The notes: generated by a model from the letters alone, not told the origin. A DNA stretch of 64,000 nt from Candidatus Kaistia colombiensis (GCA_029203105.1 CP119318.1:2060501-2124500), one strand, 5' to 3'; shown: positions 24,961 through 34,283, counted from the first letter of the stretch. Program-made: numbers and translations.

Positions 24961-25690
24961 GCTCCGCGAGGTCGCTGCCATCCTCGATACCGGCAAAGGT
25001 CGACGAGGAAAGCCTGCAGTCCGCGCTCCAGGCGCTGCTGTTCCACCAGTGCCTCTACGAGGACTGGCCGCATGCGTAGGCCTACCGGATCATCGCGCGT
25101 CACCTTTCGAATGTGCAGCCGGTCCTGGGTGCCTTCGGATACCGCGTGACGCATCATCCTGTCTCCAACATGATCGTGCTGCAGCCCGGGGACGTCGTCT
25201 ACGGGACACAGCTCGCGCGTCTCAGGAAGGACGAGACAACCGTCCTTCTGGTCCTGAGGCTGCTCTACGCGAGGGCGTCGGCTCGCTCGATGAGTTCGGC
25301 CGAGTCGAGATAACGACCGACGACGTCCATGATCGCCTACGCACTGCCGGGGACGAGCCGCCTGCCATGCGGCGGCTGTCCGAGATCCTGAAGATGTTCC
25401 ATCGCAAGGGCCTCGTTAGAGTCAGCGACCGGGATCAGGTCGAGCAGCTCATCGTGCTGACCATCATGCCAGGCATCACCGTGCTGGTGCCCGACGCCTA
25501 TGTGGAAGCGCTGGTGCAATGGCTCGAGGGGCGCGCGGCACATGCTGTGCCTCCGACGGGAATTCTCGCCATCGCGACGGCGCGCGACGGAGAGATCTCC
25601 CCGATCCCTGAACCGGTCGACGAGAATTTCACCGCCGAGGATTCTTCGGAAGACGACCAGACGCTGGAGGACGGTGATGCATCTACTTGA
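24953..25690 (+). pseudogene. jetB: Wadjet JetB (DUF4194), frameshifted
   Basis: The product reads in three pieces. It opens MAELREVAAILDTGK from 24953. An extra base in the A-run near 24995 moves the frame to VDEESLQSALQALLFHQCLYEDWPHA, which meets a TAG at 25077-25079. The same frame resumes with AYRIIARHLSNVQPVLGAFGYRV, then near 25270 a base loss returns the frame to EGVGSLDEFGRVEITTDDV and on to 25690. Two frameshifts and one stop in about 740 bases make it a clear pseudogene. JetB is the MukE-like subunit bridging JetA and JetC. Its end overlaps the jetC start. Confidence 0.85.
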
Positions 25691-26589
25691 GCGTGTGGTC
25701 CTCTGCAATTGGGGGCGCTTGGCACCACAGGATATCGCGATCCGCGAAATGACGGCGATCCTCGGTCCTACAGGAGCGGGCAAGAGTACGATCGTCGACG
25801 CGATCCAACTCATCGTGACGGGCTCGAACAGCCGCTTCTACGACCTCAACAAGTCAACCGGCGGCCGAAACTCCCGTTCGATCCGCGACTACTGCCTTGG
25901 TGCCGACGACCACGTCGATCCCGACGCACCGAAGTTTCCGGTGGCCGATTCGCTGATCGCAATGTCGTTCCGCGACCGGATTTCGGGCAAGCCCATCTCG
26001 ATCGGCCTGATCTACAGCGCCGATCGCGCCGAGCCGCACGCTGATCTCCGCGCGCGGTTCGTCGCACGGGACCATGCAGTCAGCATCCACGACTTCATTG
26101 AAATCAGTGAACCCGCAAAATGGGTGGTTCCGCGCGCTGCGCGCATGATTGAACGCCTGAAGGCGATCTGCCCATCGGTGCGACTGCATCAGAGCAGCAC
26201 GGCCTATGTCGAGGACTACCTTCGCCGAACATGCAGAGCGGATCCCCACGCATCTCGCGGATTCGCTTAAGGCCGTCAGCGAGTTGACCGCTCTGGCCCG
26301 AGGCAAGTCGCAGGAGGCGCTTGTTTCGGTCGACGACCAACTCGCGAGTCTCGAGCGGCGGATCGTTCGCATCGTGCAGGCCGACGCGCATTTCGAGCGA
26401 CAGATCGGCGTGCTCGATCGCCAGATCGATGAGGAGCGCAAGCGTCTCGACGAGTTGGAAACGAGCCTGCAAGGCGAGGCGACGGGCCAGATGCTTTCGG
26501 CTCACGTCGAGCGCTTCAGGCAGATGCTGAACGATGTCGGGATCGAGGCGCGTCCGCTGCCCGATTTGGTCGAGGTGTCGGACCCCGGC
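25677..26589 (+). pseudogene. jetC: Wadjet JetC (SMC-like ATPase), truncated
   Basis: MHLLERVVLCNWGRLAPQDI leads to Walker A GPTGAGKST at residues 30-38, as in MukB/JetC-type SMC ATPases. Near 26215 the frame changes (YVEDYL in one frame, then EHAERIPTHLADSLKAVSELTALARG in another) and a large part of the first coiled coil seems deleted. A coiled-coil piece (DAHFERQIGVLDRQIDEERKRLDELETSLQ) runs to FRQMLNDVGIEARPLPDLVEVSDPG, the hinge-proximal segment, where the IS21 element begins at 26590. The C-terminal half with Walker B and signature is absent on the far side. Only about 0.9 kb of an expected 3.3 kb survives. Confidence 0.85.
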
Positions 26590-26705
26590 TGTCATTCGGC
26601 GTGCAAAGTTGACCCCATATCCGGGGGTATCGGCGTCCAAAATTGACCCCCATGTGATCGAGCTGAACAGTCCGTCTCTTTCCTTTCGAGGACAGGCGGG
26701 CGGGG

Positions 26706-28205
26706 ATGAAGGGCGTGGACACGGTTGCGCGGATCCGACGTGAGTTTTTTGTGCGAGGTCGGACCATCAAGGAGATCGTCCGCGAGCTGCACGTGTCGAG
26801 GAACACGGTTCGCAAGGTTCTGCGGTCGAATGAGACAGCGTTTGATTATGAGCGCTCGGTGCAGCCGATGCCGAAGCTCGGCGCCTGGAAGCCAGAGCTT
26901 GACCGGATCCTTGCTGCCAATGAGGGACGCTCCGCCCGCGAGCGGTTGACGCTGATCCGGATTTTCGAGGAGCTGCGTGGGCTCGGATACGAAGGCGGCT
27001 ACGATGCCGTCCGCCGATATGCCCGAGGCTGGCAGCGCGAACAGGTGTCGCTGTCGGCTGCCGCCTTCGTGCCGCTGAGCTTCGCGCCGGGCGAGGCCTA
27101 CCAGTTCGACTGGAGCCACGAGATCGTGCTGATAAACGGCACGACGGTGACGGTAAAGGTCGCCCATGTCCGGCTCTGTCATTCCCGGATGCTGTTCGTG
27201 AGGGCCTATCCGCGCGAGAGCCAGGAGATGGTGTTCGACGCCCATGACCGGGCATTTGCCTTCTTCAAAGGTGCCTGCACGCGCGGGATCTACGACAACA
27301 TGAAGACGGCGGTCGAGACGATCTTCGTCGGCAGGGAGCGACTCTACAATCGCCGCTTTCTCCAGATGTGCGGCCATTACCTGGTCGATCCGGTGGCCTG
27401 CACGCCGGCGTCAGGCTGGGAGAAAGGCCAGGTCGAGAACCAGGTTGGTCTCGTGCGCGAACGCTTCTTCACGCCGCGGCTCCGGGTGAAGAGCTACGAC
27501 GAGCTGAACGCCTGGCTGCTTGACCGGGCGATTGCCTTCGCCAAGGCGCATCGCCATCCCGAACTCCGCGACAGGACGGTCTGGGAGATGTTCGAGGAGG
27601 AGCGACCAAGTCTCGTGCCCTATCGGGGTTGCTTTGACGGCTTCCATGCCGTGCCGGCTTCGGTGTCGAAGACCTGCCTCGTGCGCTTTGACAACAATCG
27701 CTACTCCGTCGCCGCCAGCGCCGTCGGGCGACCCGCCGAGATCCGCGCCTATGCCGATCGCGTCGAGTTGCGTCAGGAGGGTCGGATCATCGGCGAGCAT
27801 CCGCGCTGCTTTGGGCGAGACCAGACGATCTACGATCCCTGGCACTATGTCCCGGTGCTGGCGAGGAAGCCCGGCGCATTGCGCAACGGAGCGCCATTCA
27901 AGGACTGGATCCTGCCGGCGAGCCTCGAACGGGTCCGCCGCAAGCTCGCCACGGTGCCGGATGGCGGGCGGCAAATGGTCAGCATCCTGACCGCGGTTCT
28001 CAGCGATGGCCTGCCTGCCGTCGAGGCCGCCTGTGGGGAAGCGCTCGCCGAAGGCGTCCACTCCGCCGACGTGATCCTCAACATTCTCGCCAGGGCGCGC
28101 GAACCGGTCCGCACCGTCACGATCATGACGCCGGACGCCCTGCGGCTGAACCATGAGCCGGTCGCCGACTGCGCCCGCTATGACAATCTCAGGAGGGCAA
28201 TATGA
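26706..28205 (+). CDS. istA: IS21 transposase IstA
   Basis: A 499-residue IstA. An N-terminal helix-turn-helix (RTIKEIVRELHVSRNTVRKVLRS) precedes an RVE integrase core with FDWSHEIVLI (first Asp), YDNMKTAVETIF (second Asp) and PASGWEKGQVENQVGLVRERFF (catalytic Glu), then a C-terminal beta-rich domain. The frame is intact. The stop overlaps the istB start (ATGA), the coupling expected for IS21 elements. It cuts and joins element ends in the presence of IstB. Confidence 0.95.
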   Translation: MKGVDTVARIRREFFVRGRTIKEIVRELHVSRNTVRKVLRSNETAFDYERSVQPMPKLGAWKPELDRILAANEGRSARERLTLIRIFEELRGLGYEGGYDAVRRYARGWQREQVSLSAAAFVPLSFAPGEAYQFDWSHEIVLINGTTVTVKVAHVRLCHSRMLFVRAYPRESQEMVFDAHDRAFAFFKGACTRGIYDNMKTAVETIFVGRERLYNRRFLQMCGHYLVDPVACTPASGWEKGQVENQVGLVRERFFTPRLRVKSYDELNAWLLDRAIAFAKAHRHPELRDRTVWEMFEEERPSLVPYRGCFDGFHAVPASVSKTCLVRFDNNRYSVAASAVGRPAEIRAYADRVELRQEGRIIGEHPRCFGRDQTIYDPWHYVPVLARKPGALRNGAPFKDWILPASLERVRRKLATVPDGGRQMVSILTAVLSDGLPAVEAACGEALAEGVHSADVILNILARAREPVRTVTIMTPDALRLNHEPVADCARYDNLRRAI

Positions 28206-28933
28206 TGGAGCGATCCGAGATCCTGGCCACCATGGCCGAGTTGAAGCTTTACGGCATGAAGGCGGCCTTCGATGAGATCCTCGCTACGGCGGTGAAGCGC
28301 CAGCACGAGCCGCACCGGGTGGTTGGCGACCTCTTGTCGGCCGAGATCTCCGAGAAGCAGGCGCGGTCGATCAAATACCAGATCACCATTGCCAAGCTGC
28401 CGCTGGCTCGGGACATCGACGATTTTGTCTTCGACGACACGCCGATCAACGAGACGCTGGTGCGGGATCTCGCCGGCGGCAACTTCATCGCCCATCAGCG
28501 CAACGCTGTCCTGATCGGCGGGACCGGCACCGGCAAGACGCATCTTGCCATCGCCATTGCTCGGGCCTGCATTCGGGGCGGCGCTCGCGGCCGCTTCTTC
28601 AATGTCGTAGACTTGGTCAACAAGCTCGAGGCCGAGAGCCGAAGTGGTCGCCAGGGCAGAATGGCAGACTATCTCTCCCGCATGGACTTCATCGTCCTCG
28701 ATGAGCTCGGCTATTTGCCCTTCGCCCAGTCCGGCGGACAACTCCTGTTCCACCTGATCAGTCGGCTCTACGAGCAGACATCGGTCATCGTCACGACGAA
28801 CCTCGCCTTCGGCGAATGGCCGTCCGTATTCGGCGACGCCAAGATGACGACCGCGCTCCTCGATCGACTGACCCATCACTGCGATATCGTCGAGACCGGC
28901 AACGAGAGCTGGCGCTTCAAGAACCGCCTCTGA
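28202..28933 (+). CDS. istB: IS21 helper ATPase IstB
   Basis: A 243-residue AAA+ ATPase of the DnaC-like IstB family. Walker A is GGTGTGKTH (about residues 105-113), Walker B is FIVLDELGYLPF and a sensor segment is SVIVTTNLAFGEW. It selects target DNA and activates IstA. AGGAGGG precedes tandem ATGs at 28202 and 28205; either may be used. Intact. Confidence 0.95.
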   Translation: MMERSEILATMAELKLYGMKAAFDEILATAVKRQHEPHRVVGDLLSAEISEKQARSIKYQITIAKLPLARDIDDFVFDDTPINETLVRDLAGGNFIAHQRNAVLIGGTGTGKTHLAIAIARACIRGGARGRFFNVVDLVNKLEAESRSGRQGRMADYLSRMDFIVLDELGYLPFAQSGGQLLFHLISRLYEQTSVIVTTNLAFGEWPSVFGDAKMTTALLDRLTHHCDIVETGNESWRFKNRL

Positions 28934-28950
28934 CCACCCCAAACTTCGCC

Positions 28951-29005
28951 CGCCACGGCCTCGTTATCGCTCCGCCTCCGGCTGCGCGATAACGAGGCCG
29001 TGGCG
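28951..29005 (+). terminator. Perfect 20-bp stem-loop inside the IS21 right end
   Basis: Bases 28951-28970 pair exactly with 28986-29005 across a 15-base loop, directly after istB and before the right inner repeat. No T-run follows. It may block transcription or translation passing through the end of the element. Confidence 0.7.
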
Positions 29006-29123
29006 TTCCAACAACTCCAGCAGGGGTCAACATTGGACGCCGATAAGGGGTCAGTTTTGAACGCCGTTTGACACCCAGGATCTTTCCTTTCGGTTGGGGG
29101 ACCGAAGGTGGGAACGACCGTCG

Positions 29124-29861
29124 TTACGCAGGTCGCTTATGGATCGGCTCGGCACGATGCCAGTTGGCAAGGACGCGGCCATCCGTATGGGCCTGCTTCG
29201 CCCAGCGGATGCCATTGCCGATCACCTTGTGAACCATCTCGTTGTGATAGATCGGGAAGGTCTCGTGGCCGGGACCGAAATAGAAGATCCGTCCACGCCC
29301 GCGCTGGAACGTGCAGCCGCTGCGGAAAACTTCGCCACCCGAATACCAGGATACGAAGATCAACTCGTCGGGCTGCGGGATATCGAAGGGCTCGCCATAC
29401 ATCTCCGAGGCCTCGATCTCGAAGAACGGCGGCAATTCCTCGGCAATCGGATGCGACGGATTCAGGACCCAGACGCGCTCCAGGTCGCCCTCCGGCAGTT
29501 CGCGCCAAGAGAGATTGGCGTTGGTGCCCATCAGGCGGCGGAAGAGTTTTGAATGATGGCCGGAATGCAGGACGACGAGACCCATGCCCTGCAACACGCG
29601 CTGCTGGACGCGGTCGATCAGCCCGTCGCTGACTTCGTCATGGGCCATGTGGCCCCACCAGAGCAGGACATCCGTATCGTTGAGGAGCGCATCCGGCAGT
29701 CCCTCGTCAGGATCGTCGAGCGTGCCGCGCCGGATTTCGAAATCCTCGTGCGCAAGGCCGGCCGCGATCGCGCCGTCGATGCGATCGGGATAGATTTTCT
29801 GGACCTCCGGATGAAGCTGCTCGTGGCGGCCTTCGTTCCAGATCGTAACCTTGATCGTCAT
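29124..29861 (-). CDS. thuA: ThuA-domain protein (trehalose utilisation type)
   Basis: A 245-residue ThuA protein. It begins MTIKVTIWNEGRHEQLHPEV and contains DVLLWWGHMAHDEV, GMGLVVLHSGHHSKLFRRLMGT, LNPSHPIAEELPPFFEIEASEMYGEPFDIPQPDEL and GRIFYFGPGHETFPIYHN, the signature of rhizobial ThuA with a GATase-like fold. ThuA acts with ThuB on 3-keto derivatives of trehalose and related disaccharides. The longer frame upstream of 29861 lies in the gap before and inside the ATPase gene and is spurious. It is the last gene of the ABC operon. A ThuB-type oxidoreductase is not next to it, and the IS21 element begins immediately beyond. Confidence 0.9.
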   Translation of the reverse strand: MTIKVTIWNEGRHEQLHPEVQKIYPDRIDGAIAAGLAHEDFEIRRGTLDDPDEGLPDALLNDTDVLLWWGHMAHDEVSDGLIDRVQQRVLQGMGLVVLHSGHHSKLFRRLMGTNANLSWRELPEGDLERVWVLNPSHPIAEELPPFFEIEASEMYGEPFDIPQPDELIFVSWYSGGEVFRSGCTFQRGRGRIFYFGPGHETFPIYHNEMVHKVIGNGIRWAKQAHTDGRVLANWHRAEPIHKRPA

Positions 29862-29889
29862 GCTGTCCTCAGTTGCTAGGTAGAGTTGG

Positions 29890-30972
29890 TCAGGCGCGAT
29901 GGGCAGAAACGCCATCCGCGCCAAAAAGGTGGCAGGCCCGCCGGTCGACGGCGAAGCCAACCCGGTCGCCGGGCCGAATGGCGACATCGCCCTCGACCCG
30001 GGCCATGAAGGGATCGGAAAGCGAGCCGACTGTCAGATAGGTCTCGACACCCAGGCGCTCGACGACGGCGATCTCAGCCTCGAAATCGCGATCCGAACCC
30101 TCGGCGAGCTTCAGATGCTCCGGCCGGATGCCGAGGCGAGCCGGGCCCGCCGGCAACGCCGGACTTGGCTCCGGCAGGTCGATCGACCAGCCGGCCTGGC
30201 TTGTAAGCCGCACCAGACCGTTGCCAGGGCGGGAGAGCTGAACCGGGATCAGGTTCATACGCGGCGAGCCGATGAAGGTCGCGACAAAGGTATTGTCCGG
30301 CTTATGGTAGAGCGTGATCGGCGACGCTTCCTGCGCGACCTTGCCGCCATTCAGGACGACGATCCGATCCGCCATGGTCATCGCCTCGACCTGATCGTGC
30401 GTGACATAGACCGCCGTCGCACCAATATCGCGATGGAGGCGCTGCAATTCGGCCCGCATCTGCACGCGCAGGGCCGCGTCAAGATTGGAAAGCGGTTCGT
30501 CGAACAGGATCACCGCTGGCTTCTTGATGATGGCGCGGCCGATCGCGACGCGCTGACGCTGCCCGCCCGAAAGAGCCGCCGGCCGACGATCGAGATATTC
30601 CGTCAGTTGGAGGATTTCGGCGACGGCCTCGACCTGACGGCGAATTTCCGGCTTCGGCACCTTCTTGAGATCGAGTGAGAAACCGATGTTCTCGGCAACG
30701 CTCATATGCGGATAGAGCGCGTAGGACTGGAACACCATCGCAATGCCGCGCTTGTCCGGCGCGATCTCGTTCATGCGCTTGCCATCGAGCAGGAATTCCC
30801 CGCTATCGATGCCTTCCAGCCCGGCGATCATGCGAAGCAGCGTCGACTTTCCGCAGCCGCTCGGGCCGACGAAGACTGCGAACTCGCCATCCTCGACCCT
30901 GAGGTCGACACCCTTGATTACCTCAAGAGAGCCGTAGAATTTGCGGACGTTCCTGAGTTCGATCACGGCCAT
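29890..30972 (-). CDS. Sugar ABC transporter ATPase (UgpC/MsmK/ThuK type)
   Basis: A 360-residue CUT1-class ATPase. Walker A is GPSGCGKST near residue 37, the signature is LSGGQRQRVAIGRAI, Walker B is VILFDEPLSNLD and the switch histidine is VTHDQVEAMTMAD. A C-terminal MalK-type OB domain carries IGSPRMN and GIRPEHLKL. It energises the two permeases immediately upstream. It lies 25 bases after the permease gene and 28 before thuA. Confidence 0.93.
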   Translation of the reverse strand: MAVIELRNVRKFYGSLEVIKGVDLRVEDGEFAVFVGPSGCGKSTLLRMIAGLEGIDSGEFLLDGKRMNEIAPDKRGIAMVFQSYALYPHMSVAENIGFSLDLKKVPKPEIRRQVEAVAEILQLTEYLDRRPAALSGGQRQRVAIGRAIIKKPAVILFDEPLSNLDAALRVQMRAELQRLHRDIGATAVYVTHDQVEAMTMADRIVVLNGGKVAQEASPITLYHKPDNTFVATFIGSPRMNLIPVQLSRPGNGLVRLTSQAGWSIDLPEPSPALPAGPARLGIRPEHLKLAEGSDRDFEAEIAVVERLGVETYLTVGSLSDPFMARVEGDVAIRPGDRVGFAVDRRACHLFGADGVSAHRA

Positions 30973-30997
30973 GAAACAGTATCCATCTGGAGGAGCA

Positions 30998-31912
30998 TCA
31001 GCCCTTGACCCCGCCTGAGAAGGTCTGGACCAGGAAGCGACGGGCGAAGCCGAAGGCGATCACGGCCGGCAGCAGGTAAACAAAGGCAAGTGCCGCCAGA
31101 AATCCGTAGTCGATCGTGTTGACCCTGAGGAATGCGCGGAAGAGGCCGAGCGGCAGGGTCTGTAGCTCCGGCGAGGAAAGCAGGATCAGCGGCAGCAGGA
31201 AGTCGCCCCAGGCGGAGATGAAGGCGAAGAGGCCGGCGGCCCCAAGCCCCGGCAGAGCCAGAGGGATCAAGACCCTGCGAATGCGCTGCATCAAGGTGGC
31301 GCCATCCATGAGTGCCGCCTCTTCATAGTCACGCGGCACCGTGTCGAAAAAGGTCTTCATGATCCAGAGCGCAAGCGGCAGCTGCATCGTGGCCAGCACC
31401 AGGATCAGGCCGAGATAGCCATCGATGAAACCGACATAGCGCAGGATCTGCCGCGCCGGGCCATTGCCGAAGATCTCGCGCAGGACGGTGCCGAGCCCGT
31501 TATTGGCGGTGAGCAGGACCTTGTAGAGCGGAACGATCAGCGCTGTTGTCGGCAGAACCCGGATCAGCAGGATCGTGTAGAGGAACGGCCGCTTCCACCA
31601 GGCGCGGGTGCGCGACAGGGCATAGCCGCCGAGCCCCGCGAGAACCATGACGATCAAGGTCGCGGTGCCGACGACGAAGAGCGAGTTCAGCAGCCAGCGC
31701 GTGCCGTCTTCCTTGACGAAGATCCGGACGTAGTTGTCGATCGTCAGCTCGCGCGGCCATTGCAGAAACAGCGACGCGTTGCCATCGATCGAGGCCAGCA
31801 GCACCCAGAAGAACGGGATCGCGCAGAAGATCGAGATGATGGACAGGGTCGCGTAGGCGCCCAGTTCGGCGCCGCGCCGCTTGGACGGATTTTGGGCGTG
31901 AGGAGCCGCCAT
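30998..31912 (-). CDS. Sugar ABC transporter permease, MalG type
   Basis: A 304-residue inner-membrane permease with six predicted membrane segments and the EAA loop near residue 200 (DYEEAALMDGATLMQRIRRVLIPLALPGL). The C terminus FARRFLVQTFSGGVKG is standard for MalG-type CUT1 permeases. It pairs with the next gene upstream, whose stop is one base before this start. Confidence 0.92.
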   Translation of the reverse strand: MAAPHAQNPSKRRGAELGAYATLSIISIFCAIPFFWVLLASIDGNASLFLQWPRELTIDNYVRIFVKEDGTRWLLNSLFVVGTATLIVMVLAGLGGYALSRTRAWWKRPFLYTILLIRVLPTTALIVPLYKVLLTANNGLGTVLREIFGNGPARQILRYVGFIDGYLGLILVLATMQLPLALWIMKTFFDTVPRDYEEAALMDGATLMQRIRRVLIPLALPGLGAAGLFAFISAWGDFLLPLILLSSPELQTLPLGLFRAFLRVNTIDYGFLAALAFVYLLPAVIAFGFARRFLVQTFSGGVKG

Positions 31913-31913
31913 C

Positions 31914-32792
31914 TCAGACCTCCACTTTCAGCACGCGGACATAGATCACGCCGATCGCGAGCGAGAAGACGAGGGCAACCACCGCAACCGCGGAGCCATA
32001 GCCAAGCTGGAAGGCGGTGAAGGACTGGTTGTAGATGTAGATGCTGATCAACTCGGTGGCGCCGCCCGGTCCGCCACGCGTCAGGGCATAGACGAACCCG
32101 AAGATCGCGATCGTCGAGACGGTCGAGACGAGCATGTAGAGCAGGATCGTCGGCGCGATCAGCGGCAGGGTTATGCGCGTGAAGATCTGGCGCGGCGTAG
32201 CGCCGTCCATACGCGCCGCCTCATAGACTTCGTGGGAAACGGCGCTGAGTCCGGCGGTGAGCAGGATCATCGCGGTCGCGATTCCGCGCCATGTGTTGAC
32301 GATGATGATCATGGTGAGCGGAAAGGTCTGCAGCCAATCCGTCGGTTCCACGCCGAAGAAGGCAACGATCCGCGAAAGCGTGGCGCGCTCACCGCCGGCG
32401 AGCATCGAGATCCACATGAAGCCGGCGACGACCTCGGGCACGGCATTTGGCAAAAGGATCATCGAATTGAAGAGCGGCTTCAGCCGCAGCGGCCGGCGAA
32501 GCAGGATCGCCGAAAAAAGTCCAAGCACGAACTGGCCAATGACGGCCGAGCCGATCACGAAGAGGAACGTGACGAGCAGCGAGTTCCAGAACTTGGGGTC
32601 GTTGAAGAGCCGGATGTAGTTGCGCGCACCGACGAAGCGCGGATTGAGCGCGGCGGCGCCGGTCAGCGCCTCGTTGGTCAGGCTCAGATAGACAGAATAG
32701 ATCGCCGGATAGATGACGAAGGCGAAAAGCAGCAAGACGGATGGCAGCAGGATCAGCCGAAGCTGCCAGGAGACGCGTTTCTCATACGTCAT
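31914..32792 (-). CDS. Sugar ABC transporter permease, MalF type
   Basis: A 292-residue permease with six membrane segments and the EAA loop EVYEAARMDGATPRQIFTRITLPLIAPTI. The start MTYEKRVSWQ at 32792 is chosen because the longer frame has no membrane or family content; MKPGCSMTYE at 32810 is a possible alternative. It partners with the MalG-type protein. It follows the binding-protein gene after a gap with a 17-bp stem-loop. Confidence 0.9.
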   Translation of the reverse strand: MTYEKRVSWQLRLILLPSVLLLFAFVIYPAIYSVYLSLTNEALTGAAALNPRFVGARNYIRLFNDPKFWNSLLVTFLFVIGSAVIGQFVLGLFSAILLRRPLRLKPLFNSMILLPNAVPEVVAGFMWISMLAGGERATLSRIVAFFGVEPTDWLQTFPLTMIIIVNTWRGIATAMILLTAGLSAVSHEVYEAARMDGATPRQIFTRITLPLIAPTILLYMLVSTVSTIAIFGFVYALTRGGPGGATELISIYIYNQSFTAFQLGYGSAVAVVALVFSLAIGVIYVRVLKVEV

Positions 32793-32854
32793 GGAACATC
32801 CAGGCTTCATAGGCGTGTCACGGAAATCGTCCGGGCGATGGAACCGCCGGTCGA

Positions 32855-32896
32855 AGCCGGAGGAGAAGCGGATGAGGAACCGCTTCTCCTCCGGCT
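32855..32896 (-). terminator. Perfect 17-bp stem-loop after the binding-protein gene
   Basis: Bases 32855-32871 pair exactly with 32880-32896 around an 8-base loop, in the gap between the binding-protein stop and the permease start. No T-run follows. It probably raises the level of the binding protein over the membrane components by protecting the upstream message. Confidence 0.75.
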
Positions 32897-32919
32897 GGAC
32901 GAACAACGGGCTCGGAAGA

Positions 32920-34212
32920 CTATTCGACCGCGTCGTCGCCGAGGACTTCCTTGACATAGTCGACCAGGATCTTCTGGGCGCCGGCAGCATCCGTCTCCTT
33001 GCGAAGGAGGGCTTCGGTTGCGCGAGCGACACCTTCCGATACAGCCGAGAAGCCGGCGGCCTGCTTCAGGTAGACACCGTTCTCGGCAGCCGCATGGATC
33101 GGCACGAGTTCGGCCAACTTCTGGAAGTCGGGATCCGCAGCGGCATCCTTGCGGGCCGGAATGTTGCCGATTAGGGCAGCGTAGGAGACCTCGGTCTTGA
33201 CCGAGCCGATCTCGAGCAGCGCCTTCTTGGCGAGCTCGACATTCGCGGCTTTGGAATTGACGGCCCAGGGCGCGGCAAGGCCCGCCAGCACGTATTGACC
33301 GCTCGTCTGGCCGGGGATCGTCCAGGTGCCGACGACCTTTTCGACGTTCGGGATCGGATTCTTGCTCTCGCGGCCCCAGTCGAAGATGTAGCACCAAGAT
33401 CCGCAGGTCGTGGCGACGAGCTTGCCGGCCGGGAACATTTCATACTTGGGAATGACCCATGGCTCCGGCCCCAGCAGCGGTTGGACGGGCATCAGATCGT
33501 TATCGATCAGCTCCTTGTAGACGCCGAACACGTCCTTGACGCCCTCGCCCGAGAGGCTGAGCTTGCCATCGGCAGCGGCGATCTGCGGATTCTTCGAGCC
33601 GACGAGAAGGTGCTGGAAGCCTTCCTCGAATGCGCCGCCGCCCCAGGCGACACCAGCCGGGAACAACAGGCCATACTGGCCGGTCTTGGTCTTGATCTCC
33701 TTGGCGCGCTCGATCAGATCGACCCATGTCTTCGGCTGCTCGGTCGAGATGCCGGCCTTGTCCATCACGTCGCGGCGGAAATAGATCTGGTTGATGCCCA
33801 GCATCGACGGCAGAACATAGGTCTCGCCGTCGGGGCTGACCGCGAGCTGCTTGGCAACGTCATAAAGCTGGTCGTAGCCGTCCCATGCCTTCAACTCGGC
33901 GGTGATCGGCGCGAGATAGCCGGCAGCCACCATGTCGGCGACATAGCTCGCGCTCGGCACCGAGAAGATGTCCGGGCCGTTGCCGGCGCCCAACTCCGTC
34001 AGGAGCTTCGTCACATAGTCCTTGTCGGGCGCGGGATATTCGACGACCTCGACCGTGACGCCGTATTTTTTCTCGATATCGGCGACGGTCGCCTTCATCG
34101 CGTCGATGCCGGCCTGACCGTGATTGGCGATCCGAATGGTCTCGGCATGAGCGGCCGTTACAGCCATGCTCAGCCCGGCGGCCCAAAGACCCGCCAAGAG
34201 CGCTCTCTTCAT
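32920..34212 (-). CDS. Sugar ABC transporter substrate-binding protein (CUT1)
   Basis: A 430-residue periplasmic binding protein (family 1) with a signal peptide MKRALLAGLWAAGLSMAVTAAHA. Landmarks are GAGNGPDIFSVPSASYVADMVAAGYLAPI, YVLPSMLGINQIYFRRDVMDKAG and FPAGKLVATTCGSWCYIFDWG. The start at 34212 has an excellent GGGAGGAGA site. It is the first gene of the five-gene minus-strand operon (binding protein, two permeases, ATPase, ThuA) and should capture a disaccharide or similar glycoside. Trehalose/maltose-type substrates are inferred from ThuA. Confidence 0.92.
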   Translation of the reverse strand: MKRALLAGLWAAGLSMAVTAAHAETIRIANHGQAGIDAMKATVADIEKKYGVTVEVVEYPAPDKDYVTKLLTELGAGNGPDIFSVPSASYVADMVAAGYLAPITAELKAWDGYDQLYDVAKQLAVSPDGETYVLPSMLGINQIYFRRDVMDKAGISTEQPKTWVDLIERAKEIKTKTGQYGLLFPAGVAWGGGAFEEGFQHLLVGSKNPQIAAADGKLSLSGEGVKDVFGVYKELIDNDLMPVQPLLGPEPWVIPKYEMFPAGKLVATTCGSWCYIFDWGRESKNPIPNVEKVVGTWTIPGQTSGQYVLAGLAAPWAVNSKAANVELAKKALLEIGSVKTEVSYAALIGNIPARKDAAADPDFQKLAELVPIHAAAENGVYLKQAAGFSAVSEGVARATEALLRKETDAAGAQKILVDYVKEVLGDDAVE

Positions 34213-34266
34213 TGGTTCTCCTCCCTGAGTACCCTCCCGGCCGCCCTCCAGCAGCCAGGCCAGAAT

Positions 34267-34283
34267 TTGTACACGTCTTTCAA
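34267..34283. promoter_or_regulatory. Candidate LacI-type operator half, transporter side
   Basis: TTGTACACG at 34267-34275, followed by TCTTTCAA, is the inverted match of CGTGTACAA at 34385-34393. It lies 55 bases upstream of the binding-protein start in the divergent region. Recognition by the nearby LacI-family protein is inferred. Confidence 0.4.

Larger units (their letters stand above)
26590..29073 (+). mobile_element. IS21-family insertion sequence, complete (2484 bp)
   Basis: Both ends carry the TGTCA...TGACCCC type of terminal repeat (26590-26616 and 29047-29073 inverted, 22 of 27 matching), each followed by an inner repeat of TATCGGCGTCCAA...TTGACCCC form (26628-26650 and 29023-29045 inverted, 21 of 23). 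Inside are intact istA and istB. The flanks (CCCCGGC on the left, CCCAGGA on the right) show no target-site duplication, so the copy probably mediated or later took part in a deletion that removed the rest of jetC and jetD. Confidence 0.92.
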
